DNA of 64,000 bases from Symbiodinium kawagutii (GCA_009767595.1 VSDK01018566.1:8465-72464); one strand, 5' to 3'. Shown: positions 30,932 to 41,693, counted from the stretch's first letter. The notes: generated from the letters alone by a model not told the origin. A program made the numbers and translations.

Positions 30932-31145
30932 TTGCTGTTGGTCAGCAAGCGCGCTCGTTTGGATGCCGCAGGGCCTGCCCTTGGCTCCGCATGCCAGATG
31001 GTGTTGCCTGGGCGGTCATGGTTCTGCCCCGAGATTACTGAAACGCCATGCCAGTTGGACCCGCGGGGGCCGGTCTTGTTGCGGTACCTCATCTGGTGGA
31101 TAACTACCCTGGTAACAATGTCATCAAACACACCCGCAAATTTTC
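30932..31145 (+). CDS. Exon-like patch, unknown protein
   Basis: The plus frame reads LVSKRARLDAAGPALGSACQ, MVLPGRSWFCPEITETPCQL and DPRGPVLLRYLIWWITTLVT. A second plus frame is open too. It may precede the exon-like patch at 31276-31430. Confidence 0.25.
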
Positions 31146-31275
31146 GCATGGGATATTATTGGATAATTACCATGGGATGTGATGGGGTAATTCCGTCTTG
31201 AATCTTGGGAAATCATTGGATATCATGGGATAATTCCATCTTGACAACCAAAAAAATCTATTTCCCTTTCCCCAC

Positions 31276-31430
31276 ATGTTCATATACAACCCTTCAGGGG
31301 TCACAACCGACACAAGTGGGTGGACATGCCACGCCCTGGTGCTGATATCAGCTGGGAAATGCGTGAAGCCCAGTCACCATGGGTCTACCCTCACCGACTT
31401 AGCAAAATCTGGTTTCAACACCACAATCTG
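31276..31430 (+). CDS. Exon-like patch ending at an A element
   Basis: The plus frame reads NPSGVTTDTSGWTCHALVLI, SAGKCVKPSHHGSTLTDLAK and SGFNTTIC, and then runs directly into an A left end (GCGG^GTTTCTCAAAATGG), which could serve as a donor. Confidence 0.3.
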
Positions 31431-31512
31431 CGGGTTTCTCAAAATGGGGGACCCCCAAAAAGTGATTGGGTTGTTACTACAAATGGTTGATAAAGGATGA
31501 TTTAGGGCTACC
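31431..31512 (-). mobile_element. Family A element, right end missing
   Basis: GCGGGTTTCTCAAAATGGGG with interior GGTTGTTACTACAAATGG and GGATGATTTAGGG; the GAGAAACCACC end is absent. Confidence 0.65.
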
Positions 31513-31628
31513 GCTGATGTAATTAGTCGGACAAGCTACCATCCTACCATATCCTACCGGCATCTGTTCCAAAACACCGCAACCTCCTGGCACATCTCCT
31601 GTTCATAATTAACTCCAAGTTTAGTACA

Positions 31629-31744
31629 TGGCTATGGGTCAATATTAACCAACCAATAATGGGGGATAATGACCAACACGAATAAAGGAAACAATGGTAA
31701 ATGATAGGGGAACCAGGGAGACTAAGGGTTTTGACCCACAGCCA
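31629..31744 (-). mobile_element. Family C element, reverse orientation
   Basis: TGGCTATGGGTCAATATTAA ... AAGGGTTTTGACCCACAGCCA, flanked by TA at the right. Confidence 0.9.
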
Positions 31745-31774
31745 TATATAGATAGTTGGTGATTGACCATCAAC

Positions 31775-31925
31775 ATCTGACATGGTCCTTAACTCAAAGG
31801 AGCTCCCAGCCACTTTGGAACGATTCCACTGGGTCGCCCCACAGGCACGGAACGACCCTCAAAGTCTAGTTCCGCAGAGTTCTTGACCCAGGAGCCCTGG
31901 CCAGAGCACCACGGTGGGTCGCCAG
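31775..31925. other. Exon-like island, strand unresolved
   Basis: GC-richer than its flanks. The plus frame reads KELPATLERFHWVAPQARND then PQSLVPQSS-stop. Not assignable. Confidence 0.2.
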
Positions 31926-32089
31926 ATGCAAATGTCTCGCCCAATCGTGATCATGATCAATATGGCATTGGAATTTCACCATTGCCTATTTTGGGAGTTT
32001 TCCCAAATTTCGGGGTACCTCGAAATCCTCCAGATTACATGTTTTAACCTGGTCCTTCAAAGTCCCAAACCCACTATATTCCACTATTT

Positions 32090-32300
32090 TGAGGCTCCCC
32101 AGTCACTGGCGAAATCGTTGCCGCTGCTGCTTCAACCTCCCATAGCACCAGCTGCTCATCATCCCTCACAAAGGCAGCGGCGCTACGACAGGTCCTTGTA
32201 GGGACCCGCTTGCGTGTTCGCTTTGTGGGCCTGGCCGGGGGTAACCCAGATCCGATCATCAGTAGGAGGATTTTCGTTGCAAAGATCCATGGAGATCCCA
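32090..32300 (-). CDS. Exon-like patch, unknown protein
   Basis: The minus frame includes PPARPTKRTRKRVPTRTCRS and AAAFVRDDEQLVLWEVEAAA then ATISPVTGEPQN. Basic then acidic; unknown family. Confidence 0.25.
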
Positions 32301-32610
32301 AAAAGTGCAGGAACGAGTTGAAGCAGAAATAGCTGGTGATTTCTGATCAAATATGCTGGTTTATCATGGTTTATCAAGAGCTGATAAATCCATCTCCCTT
32401 TGGTGAACCACTGCAATAACAGGTTGGAAAGAAATTAAGCATCAACTAGACAGATTGATCCTTAAATCGCTGCGATTGGCCAAGGTGAAACAATGTCAGG
32501 CTTCTTTCATTGGCTAAGCCATGCTGACACCTACTAAACAAAGAATCATTAAGGTTGCCGCCATATTTGACTAACACAACAATCCTATACTGCTGTTATG
32601 TGCAGCAAAG

Positions 32611-32723
32611 TGGCAGTGGGTCAAAACCCTTAGTCCCCCTGGTTCCCCTATCATCAAGATTCATTAAGCATTATTTTCCCCATTATTGTTGGTGACCATT
32701 AGTCGGTTATCGACCCATAGCCA
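32611..32723 (+). mobile_element. Family C element
   Basis: TGGCAGTGGGTCAAAACCCT ... GTTATCGACCCATAGCCA with a small interior insertion (CAAGATTCATTAAGC). Confidence 0.8.
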
Positions 32724-32852
32724 TCAGTGGCTTCAAAAGAATTCCATTTTCAGACCGATGGACACCTTAAATCCTACCTCTCCACCGTTAAAAAGATCTC
32801 TGCCAGTTGCAGATCTGGTCCTCTACGGTCGCTGGCGTTGGAACTTGAATGC

Positions 32853-32888
<36 letters not shown>
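32853..32888. repeat. Trinucleotide repeat (GTT)n
   Basis: Twelve GTT units, the complement of the CAA array at 27937. The poly-Val frame here is an artefact. Confidence 0.95.
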
Positions 32889-32942
32889 CGTTCTTAACCA
32901 CTATGAACCACCATGATCAACCTCTATTGACCACTACTAACC

Positions 32943-33100
32943 ATGATATCAATCACCAAAAAGCACGAAACTGGTTTGCTGCTCTTGATCCATGACCCCT
33001 CTGCCATCGCGGGTCACCTTCCGATTTCGCAGCAACAACTCCGCGATATCCTGCAAGGTCTCTTCAGCAAGCCTGCGGCATGGGGTTATAACCATGGCCT
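32943..33100 (+). CDS. Exon-like patch, unknown protein
   Basis: The plus frame reads KKHETGLLLLIHDPSAIAGH then LPISQQQLRDILQGLFSKPA. It resembles coding DNA with an amphipathic helix. No domain recognised. Confidence 0.3.
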
Positions 33101-33139
33101 TATAGGATCTTATAGGGTTCTATACGGGTGACAACCAAC

Positions 33140-33245
33140 CTTAAATAACACTAATATAGGGTTTAAATAGGGTTATTAGGGTTTAATAACCCTAGAAAAA
33201 CCGTTTAAATAGGGTTAAAAAGGGTTTATACGGTTTTTCTAGGGG
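33140..33245. repeat. TAGGGTTTAAATAGGG repeats forming a hairpin
   Basis: Degenerate TAGGGTTTA-like words followed by CCCTAGAAAAACCG (about 33190) and its complement CGGTTTTTCTAGGG (about 33230). Confidence 0.6.
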
Positions 33246-33249
33246 ACAT

Positions 33250-33596
33250 AACAACTGAGTAATTATGTGAGGTATTAACCAGCGAGAATGGTTAAACATC
33301 CAGCAGCATCAACCAATCCACATCATGCACTACTCATAGGGTTGGTGGAGAACTAAACCTTGCCCATTAACACTACACTGTAATTATATACAAGCTACTC
33401 GTTCTGCGATGTGATTTCAAGGTCTGGTCTTGAGATTTGCGCCAAGAAATCGTGACATAGTCAGCACAAATCGCATCGTCAATGAAGCCTTCCAATCGAC
33501 TCAACTATCTTGGTTCTTGCCCACATGCTCCATTTATAGCATGGTTCTTGGAAAACCCATGAATAAGAAATAATCAGCTGCGAAATATCACCACCA
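33250..33596. other. Spacer, no gene seen
   Basis: Unique DNA without a supported frame. Confidence 0.3.
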
Positions 33597-33791
33597 ATGA
33601 TGGATGATGATCATGCAAGAGGGACCACCTCGCGCTATCAAGTCGGACTGCCACAGGCCAAATGTCTGGCAGTGACATCGGTCCATGCCTCGATCCATGA
33701 CCATCCGCTACTGTTGGATGTGATGGGAGAGGGATTGCCACATGAACTCATCATGGTTAGCTCATTTCTAATCATGGTTGTTAAGGGTTAA
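33597..33791 (+). CDS. Exon-like patch, unknown protein
   Basis: The plus frame reads MMDDDHARGTTSRYQVGLPQ, AKCLAVTSVHASIHDHPLLL and DVMGEGLPHELIMV. Begins at ATG; family unknown. Confidence 0.25.
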   Translation: MMDDDHARGTTSRYQVGLPQAKCLAVTSVHASIHDHPLLLDVMGEGLPHELIMVSSFLIMVVKG

Positions 33792-33948
33792 CGAATCATC
33801 ATAGGCATTGCATTCTCTGGGATGATGCCACCTAATCGATGCAGCATGATTTTTTCACACTGCTCATCTGCAGCACCTACATATCCAAGGTTGGTAGATC
33901 CTGGTAGATCACATTGTCCCTATCAACCAACCGGGTATAGGGAGCACA

Positions 33949-34070
33949 TGGCAGTGGGTCAAAACCCTTAGTCCCCCTGGTTCCCCTATCATTAGCCATT
34001 GTTCTCTCTATGAAATTGTTGCTTACTATCCCCCATGAAATTGGTTGGTGAACTGCTTGACCCATGGCCA
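33949..34070 (+). mobile_element. Family C element
   Basis: TGGCAGTGGGTCAAAACCCT ... GCTTGACCCATGGCCA. CATGGCC replaces CATAGCC, so the 3' AG is lost. Confidence 0.85.
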
Positions 34071-34072
34071 CT

Positions 34073-34260
34073 GGGCTCAAGCCTCGGGCTGCGACCTGTA
34101 GCTGCCGCATCCCCTCCCACCTGCAACCGGTGAGTTGGCAATCGAAGAGCCCTGAAGTCATTCGGATGCTGTCGCGAAGCACCTGTGCCACAAGGTGCCA
34201 CCAGGTGCCGCGGGGATGGCTCCTGGGTGGACTCAGCTCAGGGTGACCCACCCTGGTGGA
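34073..34260 (-). CDS. Exon-like patch, unknown protein
   Basis: The minus frame reads RGTWWHLVAQVLRDSIRMTS, GLFDCQLTGCRWEGMRQLQV and AARGLSPVAM, running directly into the C element. Family unknown. Confidence 0.25.
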
Positions 34261-34269
34261 TGCCACCAA

Positions 34270-35100
34270 GGCTTCGCAAAAGAAGGGTGACCCAAGTAAA
34301 CTTATGACACTCGTTGGGTGGATTAGTCATGGAATATATCATCTAATGTTAATCATAAGATCTATAAGTAATTCATCCATAGTAATTTAGAGTAGTCAAT
34401 TCCTTTGATTTGAGGGTCTCCAATGGCTTGAGAAACCCCCATAAAGCTTCATCATTGATCCATGCTCGTTCAGAGTGGTCGGTGCCTGAGAGTGATTGAA
34501 TGTAGGAAGGTGTGATGGAAAATCATGTTCAATTCTGGGATCCTTCTTGACACTGATGCTTGATGCATCATATGGATATTTCACTACAGTAGAACGTTCA
34601 AAATGAGATACCATGAGTCCTCCCACGCCGCGAAACTTCATAAATATCCTCTCGAGAGTTGGTTAGTTGGTCGATTCTTGCTTTGTTAACAAGAGCCAGA
34701 GCTTCAAACTCAACTGCTCTGATGGAATAACAAACCTTTGGAAATGAAGACTGGGCAACGTTAAAACTAAATGAAGCGCGCGGGCAAGAATGGAGGAGGC
34801 ATTGATATCACTGGATCAGACCTGGTAGCTTCTTGTTTCATCGCAAGGTACACCCGTGGAAACTAACATAGACCCTCCCAAATAGGGTTGATGATCAGTT
34901 TCCTATTGAAATAGCCAGCTGTCAGGGTCCATGTTCGTTCCAGGAGGGTAATATCATCTGATACCAACCACCAACATCCACCAACAGGACCAACAGCTCT
35001 ATCCAACAATTATCACAAGCACACGCCGGTGTATGGCTTTGCCGTCCAGCGGCTTCAAATGAAATGGTTGGCATTTGTTGAGGCATCCCTTATCACAAAC
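34270..35100. other. Spacer with a family A remnant
   Basis: An A right end (TGAGGGTCTCCAATGGCTTG then AGAAACCCCC) lies at 34410-34441. The rest is unique or AT-rich, and I see no supported gene. Confidence 0.35.
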
Positions 35101-35103
35101 ATT

Positions 35104-35332
35104 TGGCTATGGTTCAAAACCCTGTACCCCTGGTTGCCCCATCATTATATAAGCCTTATATTCCCCATGATTGTAGGTCAATAATCACCGAATCCCCATT
35201 GCCAGTTGGTTGATATTGACCCAGCTCGCCCTATAGTTGGTGTATATTCCCTTTAATTGTTGCTTATTATCCGCTATTATTTACCATTAACTAGCTATTA
35301 CTGCTGGTCAACTGCTTGACCCAACTCGCCAC
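35104..35332 (+). mobile_element. Family C element plus a partial second copy
   Basis: 35104-35230: TGGCTATGGTTCAAAACCCT ... GATATTGACCCAGCTCGCC. 35231-35332 repeats the right half (ATTGTTGCTTATTATCCGC to CTTGACCCAACTCGCCA). Confidence 0.7.
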
Positions 35333-35339
35333 ACGACTT

Positions 35340-35500
35340 CCCAACTGGCTCAGGCCTGACCCCCGGAAACCTCCAGAAGATTCCACGACAGCTCCAAGTG
35401 CGACAAAGCAGCATTGCCCTGGCGGCTTGGACTCCAAGCCAGGGTCGACCCCAGCCAGCATCATGCACCACCAGCACTACTGGTGCGTCAACTGATCAGA
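35340..35500. other. GC-rich exon-like island, unresolved
   Basis: The plus frame reads RLPNWLRPDPRKPPEDSTTA then PSATKQHCPGGLDSKPGSTP. It lies immediately after the partial C copy and is not assignable. Confidence 0.2.
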
Positions 35501-35646
35501 ACTCATTCACATGAACCATCATAATCTTACCGTCACTCACCAGCGATTCACTACTGTCAACCAGAATCCACAACTGCAATGCGAATTCCACGGTGATGCG
35601 AATTCCTCCGATTATCCACCCTTATAGTTATCAACAATATTAGATT

Positions 35647-35756
35647 GTTGACCCATAGCCATACAGTTGGTATATCCCCTGGTATTGTTGGTTCTTATCC
35701 CCTATCATTAACCATTTACTTGCTATTATTGCTGGTTAATATTGACCCATAGCCAT
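35647..35756. mobile_element. Family C fragments in direct repeat
   Basis: A right terminus TTGACCCATAGCCA at 35647 is followed by a right half that again ends TATTGACCCATAGCCA. Confidence 0.65.
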
Positions 35757-35835
35757 ATCAAGATTCTCAATCAGTGCGCATGAACACTGAGGCACCTGGC
35801 TTGCCGAGACCCCAGTTTTCTGACAGCAGCTTGCG

Positions 35836-35930
35836 CTGGTTTGTGGGTTCAAAGCTGAAAAATATGCTGACGTCAACCAATCAACTATTTGGCACTGGGA
35901 AAAACACAAAGTGATGAAAACCACCACCTA
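35836..35930 (+). mobile_element. Family B element, diverged
   Basis: CTGGTTTGTGGGTTCAAAGC ... GATGAAAACCACCACCTAG with GACGTCAACCAATCAACTA inside. Confidence 0.6.
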
Positions 35931-35934
35931 GTAG

Positions 35935-36606
35935 TTGTTTAACCATTATCGGTTATCATCCCCTACTATAAGCCATCATTTCTGGTTGTAACCTCTATAA
36001 AACCCCCGCCATGTTCCAAGTCCCAGCCATGAGATAAGCATCAAGGCCAGCAGGTGACCAAGGTGACTTGAAGTAATCACCAAGGGTAGCCAGTAGTGAA
36101 CTATTGTCAAGCATGATCAACTACCATAAGGTAACCAGTAATCCTGAAACTGGACTACCCTTGCTGTTCGCAGAACTGGTTCTTTGATTCAAGGAGAAAG
36201 CACATGGTCTCTCATATCTGGTTCGGCAATGAGCAGTCCGAACATTGAGGTTATTTTGCGGAGTTTTATTAGAACAACTCATGAACCTCTTATCACTTTC
36301 TTTCTAGAACATCATCATCTGTCAATCATGGCCAGTAATGATGGCCAATGACTAATAATAGTGGTTTGTACTAAAAACTAATGATGGTATATGATGGTTG
36401 ATATTGGTAGAAGTTAAAAACCTTCACTGATCATCAATTGACCATGAATCGATCAAATTATCATCAATCAATCCACTAACCATCAGTCAACCATCAGTTC
36501 GCCATCCATGAGCCCCACCCCAAAACTCCAAGTCCATCACTTCACCATCAATGAACCATCGATCACTTAACCATCTAAATCATCATCAGTTACCCTCTGG
36601 TAAACT
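35935..36606. other. Spacer, no gene seen
   Basis: CATCAATCAATCCACTAACC-type words at 36420-36600. No supported frame. Confidence 0.35.
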
Positions 36607-36688
36607 AACATGGCAATGGAGAATCCACCAGTTATACGTGGTTTCCCAGGGATTCCCTATAAATAGGGTGAATTTCCATTGCCATGTG
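36607..36688. mobile_element. Short hairpin element
   Basis: ACATGGCAATGGAGAATCCA and its near-complement TGAATTTCCATTGCCATGT around a 40-bp centre. Confidence 0.65.
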
Positions 36689-36723
36689 ACTTAACCATCA
36701 CTTAACCATCACTTAACCATCGC

Positions 36724-36915
36724 TCATCACCGTGCGGACTCCCCTGAAAAGCTGCGTGCGTTCATGGCCGCCGTCCTGAACGATGGAAGCGATGTGACCA
36801 CTTTGGGCTTCGCCGTGGACCCCGCAGTAGCGGAGGTCCAGGTGCCTATAAGGCGACGGCAGCCGTGGAGAATGCGACGGCAGCAAGCTGCCGTGGTCAG
36901 AATTGGTAGACGTTG
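36724..36915 (+). CDS. Exon-like patch, unknown protein
   Basis: The plus frame reads HRADSPEKLRAFMAAVLNDG, SDVTTLGFAVDPAVAEVQVP and IRRRQPWRMRRQQAAVV, with a possible donor AATTG^GTAGAC. One of the most protein-like short patches in the left part. It has no start codon at its beginning, so it is probably an internal exon. Family unknown. Confidence 0.4.
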
Positions 36916-36949
36916 TATTGGTTAATGCTGGTGAATATAGTGGTTTATA

Positions 36950-37055
36950 TGGTGGTTTCTCAGAATAGGGGTACCCCTCAATCATCCCTAATTAAATAGT
37001 CATTTATAGTAATGAACCAACCATTTTTGGGGGTGCCTATTTTGAGAAACCACCA
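36950..37055 (+). mobile_element. Family A element, complete
   Basis: TGGTGGTTTCTCAGAATAGG ... GCCTATTTTGAGAAACCACCA, flanked TA/TA; interior TCATTTATAGTAATGAACC. Confidence 0.9.
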
Positions 37056-37630
37056 TATGGCGAATATAGTGGTTTATAATGGTTGATAATGTGTGATAAT
37101 GGTTAATACTGGTTAACCATTAAGCTATGGTTATTAGAGGCTATAATGGTTAGTAAGATTAATGATGGTTATATGGTTAACCATGAAGTTAATAAGGGTT
37201 AGTAAAGATTGATAATGGTTAGTAAAGATTAACTATGGTTACTAGAGGTCAATAGCGGTTAATATTACTGTAGTGCTTTATAATGGTTGATGTAGTGGTT
37301 AAGTATAAGTATGGTTAATAATGGTTAATGAAGGTTAATAATGGTCTATATTGGTAAATGTTATTTGCTTAATAAAGATTGATACTAGAGGAATTTACAG
37401 GGTTTGATAAGGGTCATAACTATTGACAATGGTTAATCATTATAGTGGCTTACAATTTCATGCATGTTAAGAGTGGTGGGTAGTAATTAAGCAATGAATT
37501 TGTATATCTACATTGATGATGAATTATAGTGGTCAACGAAGGGGTTATAACCATTGAAACTGGTTAGTAAATGGTTTTTATAAGCACGGGGGGATAATAA
37601 GCAACAACGATACTTACACAACTGTATATA
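37056..37630. repeat. TGGTTAATAATGG low-complexity DNA
   Basis: Dense irregular repetition of GGTTAATAATGG, GGTTAGTAAAGATT and ATAGTGGTTTATAATGG words. No gene. Confidence 0.7.
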
Positions 37631-37732
37631 TGGGTGGTTCTCAACACAGGGAACCCAAAAAAATGGTTGGTTTATTACCACAAATGGTCAATAACTGGAT
37701 GATTTGGGAAACCTCTATTTTGAGAAACACCT
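37631..37732 (-). mobile_element. Family A element
   Basis: TGGGTGGTTCTCAACACAGG ... CTCTATTTTGAGAAACACCTA, flanked TA/TA; interior TGGTTGGTTTATTACCACAA. Confidence 0.85.
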
Positions 37733-38515
37733 ATATGTACATTAATGATGGGTCGTAAATCTTGGTTGATTATGGTGGTGAATAGTGATTTCTAGTGGTT
37801 AATGATAGGGGATAATCTATATGGGTGTGTCCATAAATGGTAGTGCCCCTTAACCAGCCAATAATGAGCATTGTTCAAGGGGAAACTGACATGTACTATG
37901 TCATTGTACATAAGTACATGAGTGTTCATTTGGATATTGCATGCATTGGAAAACGACAACAATTCGTAAACTGTGGCAATGAATCGGCAATGAATACTAC
38001 TTGGTGTATGTGAGTATGCATTTTGGTATGGAGATATTATGAGTGCAATATATATATATACATATTGGTGCAATATCGTGTGCAATAAATTGATACAATC
38101 AAACCCAACATATCAAAATACGAGATATGTACAGTACCCCATCTAATCTACATGTATGTTTGCAATATGGACATAGTGTACACTACGTTATTATACAAAT
38201 AAAATCATATAAACAAAAAACGTATAAGAGAGCATAAGTTACTAGTTAGATACAATATGTGTAACCAAAAATGAAAATGCACAAATCATCATGTAGAATC
38301 TGGTATAGGTAATTAAAACATAAATTAGTAAATATGTATAATCGTATGGTATACATGCCATCCCCATCCATATCCAATAGGTACGTAGCCAATCATCCAA
38401 AAGGTACAGGTGAACGACTTTTACGACAACTTTTTCCACCCTTATTCGACCCCAAAAAATGAGGCACGACCTTGTCGTCTGTACCAAAAAAAATAACCAC
38501 AACAGCAAACACCAG
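37733..38515. other. AT-rich spacer, no gene seen
   Basis: Minus frames at 37792-38085 and 38242-38535 are hydrophobic/Tyr-rich from AT-rich DNA and do not look coding. Confidence 0.4.
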
Positions 38516-38518
38516 GTG

Positions 38519-38700
38519 TCATCTACCTGGTACATCTACCTGCTGCAGTACAACTACCTGGTGCAACTCCCCAGTACATCTACCTGGTGCACCCCGGTGC
38601 CTCAACGAGGGGCTGGATGCTGCAGCTTTGCACAGCGCTGCAAGACCCTCCTGATCGGACAGCGCGCAGCATGGGAGAAGTGACTCTCCCAGCGAATCAA
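38519..38700 (-). CDS. Exon-like patch, unknown protein
   Basis: The minus frame reads ESLLPCCALSDQEGLAALCK, AAASSPSLRHRGAPGRCTGE. The plus strand carries repeated CTACCTGGTRCA units at 38523-38598, and its frames are open too. Strand uncertain. Confidence 0.25.
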
Positions 38701-38769
38701 ACATCACATGGCCACATGGCGACTCAACTCCTACGACTGATGGATGGATGAAGCTCCCCAAATACTCTA

Positions 38770-39100
38770 TGCATGGTATATATTTATACCTATATATACA
38801 TTCAATTGCATATAACTTACCTAGAAATGTGCCAAACTACCGTACATATCCATACATGGAGTATCTGGGCTCTTCATCTTTCGGGTACCAGAGGCTACCA
38901 GGTTTGTCATGTCCAGTGACAGGATGTCCCAGCATGTCCCAGTCACACCAACGTAACCCCGCAGTTTGTTGGACTACAGAGAATCGTCATATCATATCAT
39001 ATATGCATGATCTCCTTGATGCTGGTCACGAATTGCCAATAATGGTGACTAGTGGTTAAGACCAGTTCATATTTCTTAACAGGGACTGGAAAATGATGCC
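38770..39100. other. Spacer, no gene seen
   Basis: A 103-residue plus frame at 38748-39059 is Tyr/Ser/Pro-rich without a domain; not convincing as coding. Confidence 0.25.
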
Positions 39101-39295
39101 TGGTGGTTTCAAGCCCTATGACCTATGAAAAACATGAGTCCACCAACCATTTGTTACTATTTGGGGGTTTCTCAAAATAGGGGTACTCCTAGATCATCCA
39201 ATATTAACTAGATATAGTAATGAACCAGCCATTTTCGGGGTTCCCTATTTTAAGAACCCCCCCATTTGTTATTATTTGCTTGTGATATGTTGTGA
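39101..39295 (+). mobile_element. Family B element split by family A
   Basis: Left part CTGGTGGTTTCAAGCCCTAT and GTCCACCAACCATTTGTTAC; it resumes ATTTGTTATTATTTGC after the A element at 39163-39264. No B right terminus. Confidence 0.6.
39163..39264 (+). mobile_element. Family A element nested in B
   Basis: GGGGGTTTCTCAAAATAGGG with ACTCCTAGATCATCCAATA; right end TCCCTATTTTAAGAACCCCC. Confidence 0.75.
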
Positions 39296-39575
39296 TTGAC
39301 CACGAATGACACCAGGTGAAATCTCCCATGCACCACATCAGCCGCACCTGGCCTCCCCCGCAGGACCGGAGGTGATGTCATTGTGGCGCAGCACAAGGCT
39401 CTCCAGCGTCAAACTGCACCTTGGCACTAAAAAATCGAGATAAATTGGGTAGTTTCTAAAGCCATAGGATGATAACTGGCTTAATCAATCAATGACTTAA
39501 GCCAACTTGGATGATATTAGTGGGTTAATCAATCAATGACTTGGATGATAACTGCAGGGTTCCCTCCATGGTTCC

Positions 39576-39720
39576 TTGAGACCTCAAGTAGATCAGTCCA
39601 AGGCCCAGCTTCGCTGGCATAAAAATGGACGCTTCCAGGGCGAACGCACCGCGGTTCCGGCAAGGCTTGACAGCCCGGTCGGCCCTGGGAGCATAGCATG
39701 GCTTGAAATCGCTTACCAAA
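39576..39720 (+). CDS. Exon-like patch ending at an A element
   Basis: The plus frame reads MRPQVDQSKAQLRWHKNGRF, QGERTAVPARLDSPVGPGSI then AWLEIAYQM, and continues into the A left end. The A right end here lacks an AG, so use as an intron is not supported. The minus strand is also open. Confidence 0.25.
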
Positions 39721-39823
39721 TGGTGATTTCTCAGAATAGGGGACCCCAAAGCTATGGCTGGTTTACTACTATCAATGGTTAATAATGGATGATTAGGGGG
39801 TCCCCTATTTTGAGAAACACCTA
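39721..39823 (-). mobile_element. Family A element
   Basis: TGGTGATTTCTCAGAATAGG ... TCCCCTATTTTGAGAAACAC, interior GGCTGGTTTACTACTATCAA. Confidence 0.85.
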
Positions 39824-39829
39824 AATTGC

Positions 39830-41200
39830 TTTGATGATGGATTCTGATCATGCCAAATGCATCATTGGGTATCTCTCTGGCAAATGTGTCGTTCGGTGTC
39901 TCTTTTGGATTGTCATGTGGTATTTGTTTGCCAGTGATCAGATCGAGTATATGAATATATGATCATCCCAAATACATAACCACCAACCATCCGCACTAGC
40001 ACAAGGGTGTCATGGCTTGATAATGTTAAACAAACGTTAATGACGGTTGAGCGGTTAAGCATGGGTTAACAAACCAATAGACTGAAGTGCTATCATGTGC
40101 TATCCATCGTTCCACGGGGTTCATCCTCAACTCATAACCAACCATCCAAATTTTGGGTAGTTCACGTCCCAACAGCTAAACTACAAGTTGGTCATTTTGG
40201 AGATGTTCACTCGACCAGGGTTTTGACCCATGGCCATATCTGAATATGTCCTTGTAATGACATGAAATACGCTTTTCTGTCATTAACTTAGGTATTACAG
40301 GTTTCTGCCATGTAATGACATGTAAGTTAATGGCATGTAATATACTTCAGGTGGTAGCTTGGGGGAGGGTACCAGGGTACCATGCTGATAGCCACATGCC
40401 ACCGGCCACATCGTTGCTAAGGTTCCTTGCCGAACCGCTTCGGCGATGTGCAGAAGCCCTGTAGACCTGATGCCAGGGAGCCGGGGTGATTTTGAGAATG
40501 GCTAATATAGTGGTCGATGCTGGCAAATTAGCTGGTGAATTAGCTGGTTAATTAGCTGGTTATGCAGCGATTATATCTACAACTATGGCTACATATAGTA
40601 CTGTAGTGGTTGCTGATGGTTCAGTGGCTGGTTCTATAGCAACTATATCTACCGACCATCAGAAAAAGGTAGGTGACCATCAAATCATCGACTAATTTGG
40701 TTATGTACTGGATGTTCACCATGGGTACAGGGTATTTAACCAGAACCATCTATGCCTCCTGCCACGGATTTTGATTAATTAATATAATTAGTTCTATTGC
40801 TTCTTGCTGCTAGTCATACACCCTTCTTCGTGTTAATTTTTATCGGGTGGTTGTGAAATAGCAATCAATATATATATATATATATAACAATAATGAAGGA
40901 AATGATTGTTTCTAGTTGACAATGATCGTTGGTGGGGTAATGATGGCAATGGTTAGTGGGCCTTAATCCATAGTTAGTGGTTCATAAATCAGTTTGCTAC
41001 ATCATTCAGTCACATCAGCATCGTCAAACATTAAGAGTCACCATTATTCATAGTTCATGGCTAAGTGAGAACCTATAATATCCTATAACAGGGGGGCATC
41101 AACGAATGGAATCCCACTAGAATCTCAACATATATCTCACTCATAGTAATCCCAATCTGATGGCCAATGAAGAACCTATAACTATCATTGACAACCTATA
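39830..41200. other. Long spacer, no gene seen
   Basis: Contains a C right-end remnant (GTTTTGACCCATGGCCA, 40219-40235), AT repeats at 40868-40886, GTAATGACATGTAAGTTAAT motifs at 40250-40350 and a short GC-richer stretch at 40410-40500. No frame is supported. Confidence 0.4.
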
Positions 41201-41309
41201 TGATGGTTTCTTAAAATGGGGGTATCCCAAAAATGGTTGGTTCATTTCTAATAATGATTAATATTAATATTGGATGATTTGGGGGTACCCCTATTTTGAG
41301 AAACCACCA
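41201..41309 (-). mobile_element. Family A element
   Basis: TGATGGTTTCTTAAAATGGG ... CCCCTATTTTGAGAAACCACCA, flanked TA/TA. Confidence 0.85.
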
Positions 41310-41480
41310 TATTTTCAATGGTTGATGGCGTGATACTTTGCGATCGCGAGAATTCTCGCGCTGAGGATCTCACGTGATATCACAGCCCGTCAAGTCCAGT
41401 AAGCACAGATGCGCACCTGAGCAGCGCGGCGCATACTTTAAGGATCTTTGCCGAAGTTTGAGATCAGTTACATCAGAATT

Positions 41481-41548
41481 ATCTTTTTTATCATCATTAT
41501 CATTGTCATCATGATTATCATTATCATCATTATTATCATCCCTATCGT
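41481..41548. repeat. ATC/ATT trinucleotide repeat
   Basis: TCATCATTATCATTGTCATC-type run. Confidence 0.8.
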
Positions 41549-41693
41549 TGCATCGTTAGAGTGGTCGTCATGAATGACTGTCGCAAACAATCTTGGAGGT
41601 GCACTGAAACAATGATGGTTGAGTGGTGTCCGGTAATGATTTCTGTGAGAATTGTTCATTTTTGGGGCACCAGCCTATGAATCAACCAGGAAT

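Noticed and set aside
32686-32916. Plus-strand frame ending in poly-Val
   Set aside because: Produced by the GTT repeat and overlapping a C element.
33949-34070. C element as an intron in the exon-like patch at 34073-34260
   Set aside because: The needed AG is mutated at this copy (CATGGCC on plus, CCCACTGCC on minus), so neither orientation gives a GT-AG intron at the termini.
34070-34090. CTGGGCTCAAG resembling the end of the dinoflagellate spliced leader
   Set aside because: Only the last few bases match; the rest of the 22-nt leader is absent. No spliced-leader relic was found in the window.
39576-39823. A element as an intron after the patch at 39576-39720
   Set aside because: The donor side works, but the right end reads CACCTAAATTG with no AG at the terminus and no open frame follows.
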